Positions 23,608 through 32,143 are shown, counted from the first letter of the stretch. The stretch: DNA of 32,143 bases from Deltaproteobacteria bacterium (GCA_021162935.1 JAGGXR010000005.1:1-32143); one strand, 5' to 3'. Notes: generated by a model not told the origin, from the letters alone. Program-made: numbers and translations.

Positions 23608-25472
23608 GCGAAACACCGAGCAAGAACGAACAGAAGCCACCTGTCGGCGATGTTTCGAGCAGCAGCCGCATGCAGCTCATGTTGTGTGGTGGAACCGCCT
23701 GTGTTTCCAGTGGTTCCGTCAAGGTGAAAGCAGCCTTGGAACGTGAGTTGGCGAAACATGATCTGACCGACGAAGTGGACGTGGTCGTCACAGGTTGTAA
23801 TGGATTTTGTGCCAAGGGCCCGGTGATGGTCGTCCAGCCTGACGGCATTTTTTACCAGGAACTCAAGGAGAAAGACATCCCCCATTTGGTCGAGGAGCAC
23901 ATGCTCAAGGGGCGGCCGGTCGAGAAACTCATGTACAGCCCGCCGGACAAAAAGACGGCTGTTCCGACAATGAGCGAGATCGGCTTCTTCAAGAAGCAGC
24001 GTCTTGTGGCCCTACGGAATCGTGGTTTGCTCGATCCGGAGTCCATCGACGAGTACATTGCAAGAGACGGCTACAAGGCTCTTGCCAAGGTACTCTCGGA
24101 GATGACTCCCGAGGAAGTCATCGATGAGATGATTGCGTCCGGACTGCGTGGCCGTGGAGGTGGTGGTTTTCCGACTGGTATCAAATGGAAGACCTGTCGC
24201 ATGGCAGCCGGTGAGCCCAAGTACGTGGTCTGCAACGCAGACGAAGGAGACCCGGGCGCGTACATGGACAGGAGCATCGTCGAGGCCGACCCGCACGTCG
24301 TGCTCGAAGGGATGGCCATCGCCGCCTATGCCGTTGGGTCCAGCAAGGGGTATGTCTACATCCGTCACGAGTATCCTTTGGCTCTCAAGCGGCTGCAGAA
24401 GGCCATGGAAGATGCGAGAGAATACGGCCTTTTGGGTAAGAACATTTTCGGCAAGGGATTCGATTTCGACATCAGCATCCACTTTGGTGCCGGCGCGTTC
24501 GTGTGTGGAGAGTCAACGGCGCTCATGGCATCCATGGAGGGTCACGTCGGAGAACCCAGGGCCAAGTACATTCATACCGTGGACCATGGCCTGTGGGACC
24601 GGCCGACGAATCTGAACAACGTCGAAACCTACGCCAACGTGCCGGTCATTATTTTGCGTGGCACCAAGTGGTTCACGTCCATTGGAACCGGTGACGTGAG
24701 CAAGAGCCCCTGGGGCGGGAGCAAGGGCACCAAGGTTTTTTCGCTCGTTGGCAAGGTGAACAACACCGGTTTGGTCGAAGTTCCGATGGGGATCACCTTG
24801 AGGGAGATCATTTTCGACATCGGTGGTGGCATCCCCAATGGAAAGAAGTTCAAGGCGGTGCAGACCGGCGGGCCTTCGGGGGGGGTGCTTCCCGAAAGTT
24901 TGCTCGACATCCCGGTGGATTTCGATCAACTCACTAAGGTTGGTTCCATGATGGGATCGGGCGGCATGATCGTCATGGACGAAGACGACTGCATGGTCGA
25001 TATCGCTCGCTACTACATCGACTTTCTTGCCGGCGAGTCCTGCGGCAAGTGTGTTCCTTGTCGTGAGGGGCTCAGACAGATCAACAAGATGCTCACCGAC
25101 ATCTCCAACGGCGAGGCCGAAGAGGGTGTCCTTGAACTGCTCGAAGAAACTGCACATACCGTCGCTGAAACATCGCTTTGCGCGTTGGGTGGATCGGCGC
25201 CCAACCCGGTTCTTAGCACCTTACGGTACTTCCGGGATGAGTACGAGGCTCATGTTCGCGAAAAGAGGTGTCCCGCCGGTCTGTGCAAGAACCTCGTCAC
25301 CTACTCCATCGATCCCGTAAACTGCAATGGATGTACATTGTGCGCTATCAAGTGCCCACAGCACGCCATTACGGGTGAGAGAAAGAAGGTGCACACCATC
25401 GATACGAGTCTGTGTATCAAGTGCGGCATCTGTAGGGATGTCTGCAAACAGGATGCCGTCATCGTGAAGTAA
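23604..25472 (+). CDS. hndC: NuoF/HndC-like NAD(H)-binding flavoprotein with extra ferredoxin domains
   Basis: The 622-residue protein has three parts. Residues 22-110 are a thioredoxin-like 2Fe-2S domain (Cys28, 33, 65, 69). Residues of about 125-560 are NuoF-like: GRGGGGFPTG (183-192) for NAD/FMN, CNADEGDPGAYMDR, CGESTALMASMEG, the SLBB segment, and the 4Fe-4S site ESCGKCVPC with Cys480, 483, 486 and 526. The C-terminus has two 4Fe-4S motifs starting at Cys574 (CNGCTLCAIKC, CIKCGICRDVC). The layout matches HndC/HydB of multimeric, often electron-bifurcating, NAD(P)-linked hydrogenases. The GEST motif differs from the GEET of standard NuoF. It should oxidise or make NAD(P)H and exchange electrons with the ferredoxin-like subunits in the operon. 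Confidence 0.93.
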   Translation: MSETPSKNEQKPPVGDVSSSSRMQLMLCGGTACVSSGSVKVKAALERELAKHDLTDEVDVVVTGCNGFCAKGPVMVVQPDGIFYQELKEKDIPHLVEEHMLKGRPVEKLMYSPPDKKTAVPTMSEIGFFKKQRLVALRNRGLLDPESIDEYIARDGYKALAKVLSEMTPEEVIDEMIASGLRGRGGGGFPTGIKWKTCRMAAGEPKYVVCNADEGDPGAYMDRSIVEADPHVVLEGMAIAAYAVGSSKGYVYIRHEYPLALKRLQKAMEDAREYGLLGKNIFGKGFDFDISIHFGAGAFVCGESTALMASMEGHVGEPRAKYIHTVDHGLWDRPTNLNNVETYANVPVIILRGTKWFTSIGTGDVSKSPWGGSKGTKVFSLVGKVNNTGLVEVPMGITLREIIFDIGGGIPNGKKFKAVQTGGPSGGVLPESLLDIPVDFDQLTKVGSMMGSGGMIVMDEDDCMVDIARYYIDFLAGESCGKCVPCREGLRQINKMLTDISNGEAEEGVLELLEETAHTVAETSLCALGGSAPNPVLSTLRYFRDEYEAHVREKRCPAGLCKNLVTYSIDPVNCNGCTLCAIKCPQHAITGERKKVHTIDTSLCIKCGICRDVCKQDAVIVK

Positions 25473-25644
25473 TGGCCCCTGTGTGGCTTAGGTGCTCATG
25501 GTTCTTTCTTCGTGCCGAGATTGTTCTGGCCGACCGCATTTTTTTGCCCAATCTCCCCTTTGCCGCCGATGACCCAATACGATAAGGAGGCTGTTCAGGA
25601 AGTGACAATCCTATTTTGATCAACCTCCTACTGGGTGGTGTTTT
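25473..25644 (+). other. Gap between flavoprotein and kinase genes
   Basis: The gap holds a seven-T run at 25540-25546 without a convincing stem, and an AGGAGG (25586) facing a CCTCCT (25625) that could pair in RNA. A five-codon GTG frame follows the AGGAGG. No clear promoter is seen, so the kinase may be partly cotranscribed with the upstream operon. Confidence 0.35.
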
Positions 25645-27600
25645 GTGACGACTTCGAGGAACAGAGTCTGGCTCCGTCTGACGATAGGGTTTGTCGCCAT
25701 CATTATGGTGACCAACGTCGCCGTGTTTGTGGTCACCGTTTTCGGTGCGAAGAGGATCATTACCGAAGAGGCTCAGAGCCGTGTTCGCATGGATCTGAAT
25801 TCGGCGGACAGGGTGTTTGAGGAGCATGCAGCGGATATTTGCCTTCTGCTTCGGGGGGCTTCAGTGCGTCGCAATGTCCCTAGCCCACTGAGAGGTTGGA
25901 ACAAGAAGGATCTGCATGGATTCCTGGCGAGCGTTCGAAAAGCCGGGGGGTTGGATGTGCTGTCGCTGCTGGATAAGGATGGCCGAGTCGTCTATCGGGA
26001 GCACAACCCGGGACAGATGGGCGACGACATGTCGCATAATAGCATCGTTGTCCGGGCATTGGGACGGAAAGGGTGCGTCCACGGTATCGCGATCATCCGG
26101 CATATGGACTTGGAACGAGAAGGCAGCGATCTGCTTCATAGGGCATCTCTCAGGACCAATTCCAAAATCGGCCAGGCCGCAGCAAGGAGAATCCATCATG
26201 ATGGCATGATCATTGGGGCGGCGGTGCCCCTCGTGGATTTGCGAAGGGGGGGCGGAGTCGTGGGGTACCTGTATGGTGCGAAACTCCTAAACGACAGCTC
26301 CACGATTGTGGATGAGATCAAAGAGGATTTGTACAAGAGCAGCGCTGGTGTCGAGAAAAACCTGGGAGTCGTTAGCATTGTTCAGGGTGATGTCCGTGTG
26401 TCCACCAGTATGAAAACGAATTCTGGCCTGCGACCTGTTGGGACGCTTGTGAGCCCTACGGCTACCAAGAACGTGTTGAAAAAGAACAAGCCTTGGGTCG
26501 GCCGAGCTTTTGTGGTCAATGACTGGTACATTAGCGCCTATGCGCCAATTCGCGATCCCGAAAACAAGGTCATTGGAATGGTGGCCGTTGGTATGCGGGA
26601 AAAGCCGCTGCTCCGCAATTGGAAACGCGCAGCCTGGATTTTCCTTGGTGTGGTGTCGGTCCTGACCATTGTCAGCCTCTTGCTGTTGGCGCTTATGGCG
26701 AGAACTATTTTGTATCCCATTGCGCAGATTATCGACATGTCCAAGAAGGTTGTATCAGGCGACCTATCCATCCGATTGAAGGTGCGGCCTCCTGGTGAGT
26801 TGGGGCTGCTTTGTATAGCAGTCAACAAGATGGCCGACGCTGTGATGCAAAGGGAGGAGTCCCTGGTGCAGGCAACCTGTCAGCAGGTTGGGCGGAGCGA
26901 AAAGATGGCAGCCGTGGGCCGGATGGCGGCGGGTGTCTCCCACGAGATCAACAATCCGCTCACCGGACTGCTGACGTTGGAGTATTTACTCAAGAAAGAA
27001 GAGGGCCTCAGTGACAAGGCAACAGAATATCTGGACATCATGTACAAAGAAACTCTTCGAATGCGTGAAATCATTCTGAGCCTGTTGAATTTTGCGCACG
27101 AGTCCTCTGTGGAGATGAAGCCCGTGGAAGTGAACGACGTGGGGCGGGACTGGCTCAAGCTTTTGCGGAGCCAGAAAGAATTTAGGAACATTACCATCGA
27201 GGAACATTTTGGAGAGGGGCTGCCGAAGGTCAATGGAGATGCCAACCAACTGCAGCAGGTTTTTGCTAATATTTCTCTAAACGCCTGTGAGGCTATGATG
27301 CCCGATGGGGGTGTATTGACCATTACAACCTTGGAGAAAGAGGGAAAGGTGCAGATTTTAATTCAGGATACCGGCTGTGGAATCAAGGAAGAACACCTCA
27401 AAATGATCTTCGATCCGTTTTTTACGACCAAACCGGTCGGGCAAGGGACCGGGCTTGGTTTGAGCGTGAGTTATGGGATCATCACGAACCATGGTGGGAT
27501 CATGGACGTCAAGAGCCAAGAGGGTAAGGGGACGACTTTTATCATCACGTTGCCGACGGGAGCCCAAGCATCGTCAGGTGATCGACCAGTGGATAGTTGA
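25645..27600 (+). CDS. Membrane sensor histidine kinase with Cache domain
   Basis: The 651-residue protein has one helix at about residues 9-30, an extracytoplasmic region of about 290 residues with Cache-like features ([41 protein letters not shown]), a second helix (about 330-352) and HAMP (about 352-405). It has a HisKA domain with phosphorylated His433 in [12 protein letters not shown], then an ATPase domain with [27 protein letters not shown] and [11 protein letters not shown]. It presumably phosphorylates the sigma-54 activator encoded next. Cache domains often bind small organic acids or amino acids, but the ligand cannot be told. The start is GTG with only weak GGTGG upstream. Confidence 0.93.
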   Translation: MTTSRNRVWLRLTIGFVAIIMVTNVAVFVVTVFGAKRIITEEAQSRVRMDLNSADRVFEEHAADICLLLRGASVRRNVPSPLRGWNKKDLHGFLASVRKAGGLDVLSLLDKDGRVVYREHNPGQMGDDMSHNSIVVRALGRKGCVHGIAIIRHMDLEREGSDLLHRASLRTNSKIGQAAARRIHHDGMIIGAAVPLVDLRRGGGVVGYLYGAKLLNDSSTIVDEIKEDLYKSSAGVEKNLGVVSIVQGDVRVSTSMKTNSGLRPVGTLVSPTATKNVLKKNKPWVGRAFVVNDWYISAYAPIRDPENKVIGMVAVGMREKPLLRNWKRAAWIFLGVVSVLTIVSLLLLALMARTILYPIAQIIDMSKKVVSGDLSIRLKVRPPGELGLLCIAVNKMADAVMQREESLVQATCQQVGRSEKMAAVGRMAAGVSHEINNPLTGLLTLEYLLKKEEGLSDKATEYLDIMYKETLRMREIILSLLNFAHESSVEMKPVEVNDVGRDWLKLLRSQKEFRNITIEEHFGEGLPKVNGDANQLQQVFANISLNACEAMMPDGGVLTITTLEKEGKVQILIQDTGCGIKEEHLKMIFDPFFTTKPVGQGTGLGLSVSYGIITNHGGIMDVKSQEGKGTTFIITLPTGAQASSGDRPVDS

Positions 27601-27617
27601 CGGAAGAGGAGTCAATC

Positions 27618-28973
27618 ATGCGCAAGAAATTTAGAATCCTCGTGGTTGATGACGAATTTTCTATCCGTGTTTCATTAGGAGATTTGCTGCGACACGATGG
27701 ATATCAGGTCGAAGTGGCCGAGAGCGCCGAGGCTGCCTTGGAGACGTTGAAGACACAGTCGTTCGACCTGATGATGGTAGACATCAAAATGCCAGGGATG
27801 GACGGCCTGGAGATGCTCAAGCAGGTCAAGGAGAACGAGCCCAACGCTACCGTGGTCATGATGACCGCCTATGGTTCTATCGATTCAGCGGTCGAAGCAA
27901 TGAAACTTGGAGCCACCGATTACGTGGTGAAGCCATTCGATCCCGTTAGGATGGAGGCGCTCATCAATCAGGTCTATGAAAACGACTTGATGCAACGCGA
28001 GCGACAGGTTCTTAGGCGGCAGGTCAGAGTATGCGGTTGCTACGGTCCCATGATCGGGCAGTCTCCGCCCATGATGAAGTTGTTCGAACTCGTCGAAGAT
28101 GTCGCTGCTACGGATTCGGTCGTTCTCATATTGGGTGAGAGTGGAACCGGTAAAGAGGTCCTGGCGCGTACCATTCACGAGAAAAGTGCGCGGGCGAATG
28201 GTTTATTCGTGGGGGTCAATTTGGGCGCTTTTACTGAATCGATTCAGGAAAGCGAGTTGTTCGGATATGAAAAGGGAGCTTTCACTGGAGCGAACACGGC
28301 CAAGAAGGGGCTGTTTGAAGTCGCCTCGGGCGGAACCCTGTTTCTGGATGAGGTCGGCAGTGCTTCTCAGAAGATGCAGATAGACTTGCTTCGAGTGCTC
28401 CAGGAACGCAAATTTCGGCGGGTCGGAGGGCTCATTGAGCAAGAGATGGACTTCAGGGTGATGGCGGCCAGCAATCGGGACCTCGAAGAGAGCGTCAAGG
28501 ACGGGAGCTTCCGGCAGGATCTCTACTATCGGCTCAACGTCGTGCAGATTCACATACCTACGCTCCGGGAACGCAGGGAGGATATTCCGGTTTTGGCGAA
28601 GCATTTTTTAGAGGTGATGCGGGTGCGGCTCGGAAAAAAGATCAGTACCATTTCTCCCGAGGCAATGGAGTGCTTGGTCAACTACGATTGGCCGGGCAAC
28701 GTCCGTGAATTGGAAAATGCGATTGAGCGAGCTCTGGTTGTAGGGAAAAGTAAATGGATTGTGCCGGAGGATTTGCCCATTGTGATGAAGCAATCTTTCG
28801 GCGGATCTGCCGATGAGTCCCTGGATGCATGGGAGCGGGACTACATTTCCCGCAAGCTTGAGCAGTATGAGTGGAATATCAGCCGGACGGCGGAGACGCT
28901 CAAGATCGATAGAGGGACGTTGTATGCAAAGATCAAGAAGTACGGCTTGACGTCAGGAGACGGTTCAAAATAG
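27618..28973 (+). CDS. NtrC-family sigma-54-dependent response regulator
   Basis: The 451-residue protein starts at 27618 with AGAGGAG seven bases upstream. Domains: receiver (VVDDEFSIR; phospho-acceptor Asp55 in [12 protein letters not shown] after the conserved Lys), AAA+ domain with Walker [12 protein letters not shown], the sigma-54-contacting loop GAFTGA in [16 protein letters not shown], Walker [10 protein letters not shown], and the arginine-finger region, then a Fis-type helix-turn-helix ([24 protein letters not shown]). It lies 17 bases after the kinase gene. It is the natural activator for the sigma-54 promoters at 20331 and 31734, although its binding sites are not proven. Confidence 0.96.
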   Translation: MRKKFRILVVDDEFSIRVSLGDLLRHDGYQVEVAESAEAALETLKTQSFDLMMVDIKMPGMDGLEMLKQVKENEPNATVVMMTAYGSIDSAVEAMKLGATDYVVKPFDPVRMEALINQVYENDLMQRERQVLRRQVRVCGCYGPMIGQSPPMMKLFELVEDVAATDSVVLILGESGTGKEVLARTIHEKSARANGLFVGVNLGAFTESIQESELFGYEKGAFTGANTAKKGLFEVASGGTLFLDEVGSASQKMQIDLLRVLQERKFRRVGGLIEQEMDFRVMAASNRDLEESVKDGSFRQDLYYRLNVVQIHIPTLRERREDIPVLAKHFLEVMRVRLGKKISTISPEAMECLVNYDWPGNVRELENAIERALVVGKSKWIVPEDLPIVMKQSFGGSADESLDAWERDYISRKLEQYEWNISRTAETLKIDRGTLYAKIKKYGLTSGDGSK

Positions 28974-29243
28974 GGTTGCCAATTTGGGGTGCTGCGGCGT
29001 CCCTTTGGCGCGAAACGACGAGGGTGCGGGTGATGCGCAACCGAGGAGCGACAAAGCCAGAGGGGATGGATCGGCGTTTCAGATGGCAGATGTATTCTCA
29101 TCAGCCGACTAAACTGGGGCTGCCTCGGTTGCGACGGAGATGATCATGGATGCTTCTCTTCATTGGGGTGCGCCGTACAATGTTTATGGCCCGTTTTGTT
29201 TTGGGATGATCAAAGACCTGCCACGTCTCATCGGCGTCCGAAC

Positions 29244-29822
29244 ATGGGTATGACGCTCGTGTCGGATCGCGTGGTAAAAATTGTGCCTCTGGGTCTGTCC
29301 GACGCCGGGCTCATGATGGCCTTGGCCGGGGAACTCGAACGGACGTTCCCGTTTTCATATCGGATTGGCACGGACGAAAAAATGCCCGTGGATGCTTTGG
29401 ATGGAATGAGAGGCCAATATCATGCCACTCGTATTCTTGAACACCTCGTTGCCTCCGATCGGACTGCGTTCCGGATTTTGGGAGTAACGTCATTCGATAT
29501 CTTCACGCCGATATTGCAGTATATTTTCGGGGAGGCAATGCTTGGAGGGAGGGCCGCCCTTGTGTCGACCTATCGGCTCGGCACAGTGCCCTTCGAAGGT
29601 GTCGTGCCCTGTCGTCATGCCGTCTTTGTGGATCGCGTTATCAAGGAAGGTATCCACGAACTCGGGCACACATTTGGCCTCACTCACTGTGACGATCATC
29701 ATTGCGTCATGACTGCCTCACTCACAGTGGGCGACATCGACGAAAAATCAACGCAAATGTGCTACTATTGCCAGATGGCGTTCAAGGATGAGTTGGCGAG
29801 GGCCGGGATTGCTCAATCGTAG
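29244..29822 (+). CDS. amzA: Archaemetzincin-like zinc metalloprotease
   Basis: The protein is 192 residues from the ATG at 29244; the open frame extends to 29163 but that part lacks family-like sequence. The archaemetzincin signature is complete: HELGHTFGLTHCDDHHCVM with zinc ligands His138, His142 and His148 and catalytic Glu139, followed by the structural-zinc cysteines including CYYC near the C-terminus. TPILQYIFGEA and ALVSTYRLG match the conserved upstream parts. Family members are found in archaea, some bacteria and animals, and their substrates are poorly known. There is no signal peptide. No ribosome-binding site is obvious at 29244 or at the nearby ATG 29250. The 270 bases before it show a TACAAT at 29176 and nothing else notable. 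Confidence 0.92.
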   Translation: MGMTLVSDRVVKIVPLGLSDAGLMMALAGELERTFPFSYRIGTDEKMPVDALDGMRGQYHATRILEHLVASDRTAFRILGVTSFDIFTPILQYIFGEAMLGGRAALVSTYRLGTVPFEGVVPCRHAVFVDRVIKEGIHELGHTFGLTHCDDHHCVMTASLTVGDIDEKSTQMCYYCQMAFKDELARAGIAQS

Positions 29823-29825
29823 GCA

Positions 29826-31661
29826 TCATTGGTTGAGGAATTTGTTCAGCACTTCGGACCAACGAACACCGGGGATGCCTGCCAAAGCATCGTGGGCGAG
29901 AGTGGCACCATCCGCGGCGGTTGCGATTTCGTCCTGAAACATTGCTTGTAGTCGAGTGACTTCGTTCTTTTGCCATTGGTGCGCGTTGTCCCCGAACTTG
30001 AGGTCATAGAGGGCGTCTTCGGTCAACGTGGGGCGAATCGTCATGAGCCAACCATCCTCGTATGGTTCGGCTGCGAGGATTCGAGGTGTGTCGATGACTG
30101 CCTGATTGACGATCGCTACCTCGCCATCCATTGGGGAGCAGACTTCCACGGTCTCGTCGTTGCGGATGAGGCGGAGCACAGGTTTTCCCTGGCGCACTGT
30201 TTCGCCGGGTTTGGGCATCTTGATGGCATCCACTTTGCCGATCAAGTGGGCCACGATATCGTCGAGTCCAATGCGGACGGAATCGTCTTTGTCAGGACGA
30301 ACCCAGGAGTGTCCACGATGGTACAGCAGATTGGAGGGCATCTTGCAGCCGAGCAACGTTGGATCCAGAGTTTCCATTTTTTGTGCTGCCTGGTTTTGTG
30401 CGAGAGACTGAAACTGTTTGGGGTCGCGAATGAGGTTATCTGCACCAAGGACGTCCAGCAATGCATTTGGAGCGGTCCGCATGTCACCCAGTTTTTTGAA
30501 TTGTGCCTGGAAAGCATTCAGCACTGCTCTTGAGACCATGGTGCGTTCACTGGTCGTCCAGTTTTGCCCTGAGGTCACGATTCCAGTAAGCAACGTTTGC
30601 GCAGTGATTGCGTCCAACGTTCCTTCCTCGATCATGTGCAACAGTCTGCGTTTGAGCACCAGGCCTGCGTGCGATATTCCTTCATCAGGCACGATGTCCA
30701 CAAAGCGGGAAAGTGTCAGCGCTGCCGATAACTCTGAAGGAGTGACGAGCACGTGATGGTACATTTTGCCGAGGAGATCGCCGGCAAAACTGATAAGGAT
30801 TGCCGCATGTGCCATCGTGTCGTCGCTGATGCGAACCGGTTCATACGTATTCGTTTTCAGGATGTTTTGGACGATCACAGCCTGCCGTGCCAGAGCCATC
30901 GATGGATAGTCGATGGCAGCGATGGACTCGTGCAATTGTCTGAGTACGTTGGCGTCAAAGGTGGGTGTCAGGCCGAGCAGTGCGAGGCCCTGCAATGCTC
31001 GAAGTGCCGCGCGTCGTTCCTCCCAAGATCGTTCCTCGGAGAACGAGTTGGACAGACCGTGTTGCATCAATCCTTGCCGCAACATTGATTCAGCAAATGC
31101 CTTGAGATCGAGCAATTCGAGACAGTCGAGAAACGAGGCTGCCGCCAGCAGGGCAAACTGTTCGTCCACTGTGGCCAATCCCAAATGCTGCGGAGCGAGG
31201 TTTTCCTCTGGTGCGACTTTTCCAAGATTGCGAAGCTCAAAGAGTCGACTGATCAAATCGACATACAGTCCATTTCTGCGGGCGACCTGTTGGATGAGCG
31301 ATGCGTTTGTGCCAATCGACAGGCTTCCGATGCCCGTCGAGGTCAGGACCCGGGAAGCAGCGCTGTTGGTCCGAGACCAATTGGGCATGCACTGAGCCGC
31401 GAACGGACAGGAGCGGCCGGGGCTTGCGCATGCCTTCACGTAACATTGGTCAAAGTAGTTCTTACCGAAGAAGTTCTTTCCCTGATGCGGGGCGAGCTTC
31501 ATGAGGGCGACGTCCACCGGACAGCCAGAGCAGTCATCGGGGCGCGTGTCGCATGTCTTGGACGACACGATACCAGACGAGTTCCAAGGGCATTGGTCCA
31601 GTTCCTTTTTGCCTCCAGTTTTCGTTTCAGTTTTCGTTGTGTCAAAATGAGTGGGCTTCAT
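29826..31661 (-). CDS. Large Cys-motif protein with helical middle domain and degenerate H-protein domain
   Basis: The 611-residue protein starts at 31661, with GGAAAGG eight bases upstream; the open frame reaches further but is non-conserved-looking there. Cys24/37/44/47 form C-x12-C-x6-C-x2-C (starting CPWNSSGIVSSKTC). A second cluster C-x4-C-x6-C-x5-C follows at about residue 68. Residues of about 110-430 are helical and Ala/Leu-rich with no recognised fold. An H-protein-like domain follows (about 443-550) with RGHSW at 449-453, IGLDDIVAHLIGKV and SPMDGEV; the lipoyl-lysine position is Asp. The C-terminal tail (AHQW, ADGATL, W-x2-V-x3-F) matches that of the protein encoded at 20397. It has its own sigma-54-like promoter and probably belongs to the same redox system. 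Confidence 0.8.
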   Translation of the reverse strand: MKPTHFDTTKTETKTGGKKELDQCPWNSSGIVSSKTCDTRPDDCSGCPVDVALMKLAPHQGKNFFGKNYFDQCYVKACASPGRSCPFAAQCMPNWSRTNSAASRVLTSTGIGSLSIGTNASLIQQVARRNGLYVDLISRLFELRNLGKVAPEENLAPQHLGLATVDEQFALLAAASFLDCLELLDLKAFAESMLRQGLMQHGLSNSFSEERSWEERRAALRALQGLALLGLTPTFDANVLRQLHESIAAIDYPSMALARQAVIVQNILKTNTYEPVRISDDTMAHAAILISFAGDLLGKMYHHVLVTPSELSAALTLSRFVDIVPDEGISHAGLVLKRRLLHMIEEGTLDAITAQTLLTGIVTSGQNWTTSERTMVSRAVLNAFQAQFKKLGDMRTAPNALLDVLGADNLIRDPKQFQSLAQNQAAQKMETLDPTLLGCKMPSNLLYHRGHSWVRPDKDDSVRIGLDDIVAHLIGKVDAIKMPKPGETVRQGKPVLRLIRNDETVEVCSPMDGEVAIVNQAVIDTPRILAAEPYEDGWLMTIRPTLTEDALYDLKFGDNAHQWQKNEVTRLQAMFQDEIATAADGATLAHDALAGIPGVRWSEVLNKFLNQ

Positions 31662-31733
31662 GGTTTTTTCCTTTCCGAGTCTATTGCCTGGCCCATGGTT
31701 TCTTGGGTGGCTCATGGTGTTGCCTTGTGAAAC

Positions 31734-31749
31734 AGCAAGAATCGATCCA
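31734..31749 (-). promoter_or_regulatory. Sigma-54 promoter candidate for the large Cys-motif gene
   Basis: The minus strand reads TGGATCGATTCTTGCT: GG-N10-GC spacing and the TTGCT -12 element are exact, and two of the seven -24 bases differ (AT for CA). The predicted start near 31723 gives a leader of about 62 bases. Confidence 0.55.
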
Positions 31750-31866
31750 AACGGTGACGTGCTGTGGGCGTGCGACGTATTTCGTGAATATGACGGGGTT
31801 TCCTGCTGTTTCAGCGCAGCACTTTTTCGGGGCACTGATATGTCTGGGCGTAGATTGGGGGAATTT

Positions 31867-31883
31867 CCCACACGTTCTGTGGG
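31867..31883. promoter_or_regulatory. Inverted repeat upstream of the sigma-54 promoter
   Basis: CCCACA-CGTTC-TGTGGG is a perfect 6-bp inverted repeat about 150 bp upstream of the predicted transcription start, the usual distance for a sigma-54 activator site. A GGGAATTTCCC near-palindrome adjoins it at 31859-31869. Confidence 0.4.
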
Positions 31884-32143
31884 CTTGGCGGGCAGTAAAT
31901 GGCTGATATTGTCGTAAGTGGCCGTTTTTTTTCGGAATATAACTGTGGCAAAATCCAACAGGAGGAACGAAAAGGCGGCCAAAACGGTACGCAGCTCGCC
32001 CAAGGCCCTCACTGCCTTCGACGCCGCAGTCAGAAAACGAGGCTGAACTGGGAACGTATGGGCCGGCTGCTGCGCAAATACCTGCCCCGCGGGATCCTCC
32101 ACCCTATCCCGAGCAGCCACTGGCCGTCATGACCCAGAGGCAC

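Larger units (their letters stand above)
31662..32143. other. Right-end region without a convincing gene
   Basis: Besides the promoter elements listed, no credible coding region is seen. A plus-strand frame at 31899-32132 and a GTG frame of 33 codons at 31945 (basic, AKSNRRNEKAAK) exist, but neither has family features or a well-placed start, and the minus-strand extension upstream of 31661 lacks conserved features. The right edge may cut into another gene. Confidence 0.4.

Noticed and set aside
25585-25617. AGGAGG followed by a GTG five-codon frame, possible leader peptide before the kinase gene
   Set aside because: The peptide is too short, has no attenuator-like stems and no repeated regulatory codons.
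31662-32120. N-terminal extension of the 611-residue Cys-motif protein
   Set aside because: GGAAAGG and the conserved motif begin at 31661, and a sigma-54-like promoter lies inside the extension.

Overview
The window reads as a chromosomal segment of a GC-rich Gram-negative bacterium. Several traits point towards a deltaproteobacterial, Myxococcota- or Bradymonadota-like lineage: lipoproteins with clear lipoboxes, a very cysteine-rich secreted lipoprotein, an outer-membrane protein with thrombospondin type-3 calcium repeats and an OmpA domain, an S9A peptidase lipoprotein, SpoVR, and sigma-54 control. This placement is inference from gene content; there is no rRNA or other phylogenetic marker. 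An NADH-linked iron-sulfur module suggests at least facultatively anaerobic metabolism. No tRNA, rRNA, CRISPR array, insertion sequence or phage gene was seen.

Left part (about 1-7.4 kb): a Cys-rich lipoprotein and a zinc-ribbon-like protein on the minus strand; then a tight plus-strand operon of myo-inositol-1-phosphate synthase, a one-helix protein, a sphingomyelin-synthase-like PAP2 membrane enzyme and an NfeD-like protein, which together suggest inositol-lipid synthesis; then a coiled-coil/HTH protein preceded by a perfect 19-bp palindrome, a small lipoprotein, and a converging L,D-transpeptidase lipoprotein.

Middle (7.4-20 kb): a calcium-repeat OmpA-like outer-membrane protein overlapping a lipoprotein gene; then minus-strand genes for a PP2C phosphatase (probably a leaderless message), SpoVR, a flippase-like membrane protein coupled to a degenerate nucleotidyltransferase/2-aminoethylphosphonate aminotransferase fusion, a small tail-anchored protein, an unknown soluble protein, and a prolyl-oligopeptidase-like lipoprotein.

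Right part (20-32 kb) is the most interesting. A near-consensus sigma-54 promoter precedes five genes. Three encode the electron-input part of an Hnd/Hyd-type NAD(H)-linked flavin-FeS complex (HndA-, HndB- and HndC-like), but no hydrogenase or other catalytic subunit is present. The first two genes encode unusual proteins combining a Cys motif (C-x12-C-x5-C-x2-C), a glycine-cleavage H-protein-like domain that has lost its lipoyl lysine, and a shared C-terminal tail. A Cache-domain histidine kinase and an NtrC-type sigma-54 activator follow. About 0.85 kb beyond the activator gene, on the other strand, a third protein of the same Cys-motif/H-like family is encoded behind its own sigma-54-like promoter. 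I propose that these genes form one sigma-54-controlled redox system with a lipoate-free H-like protein family.
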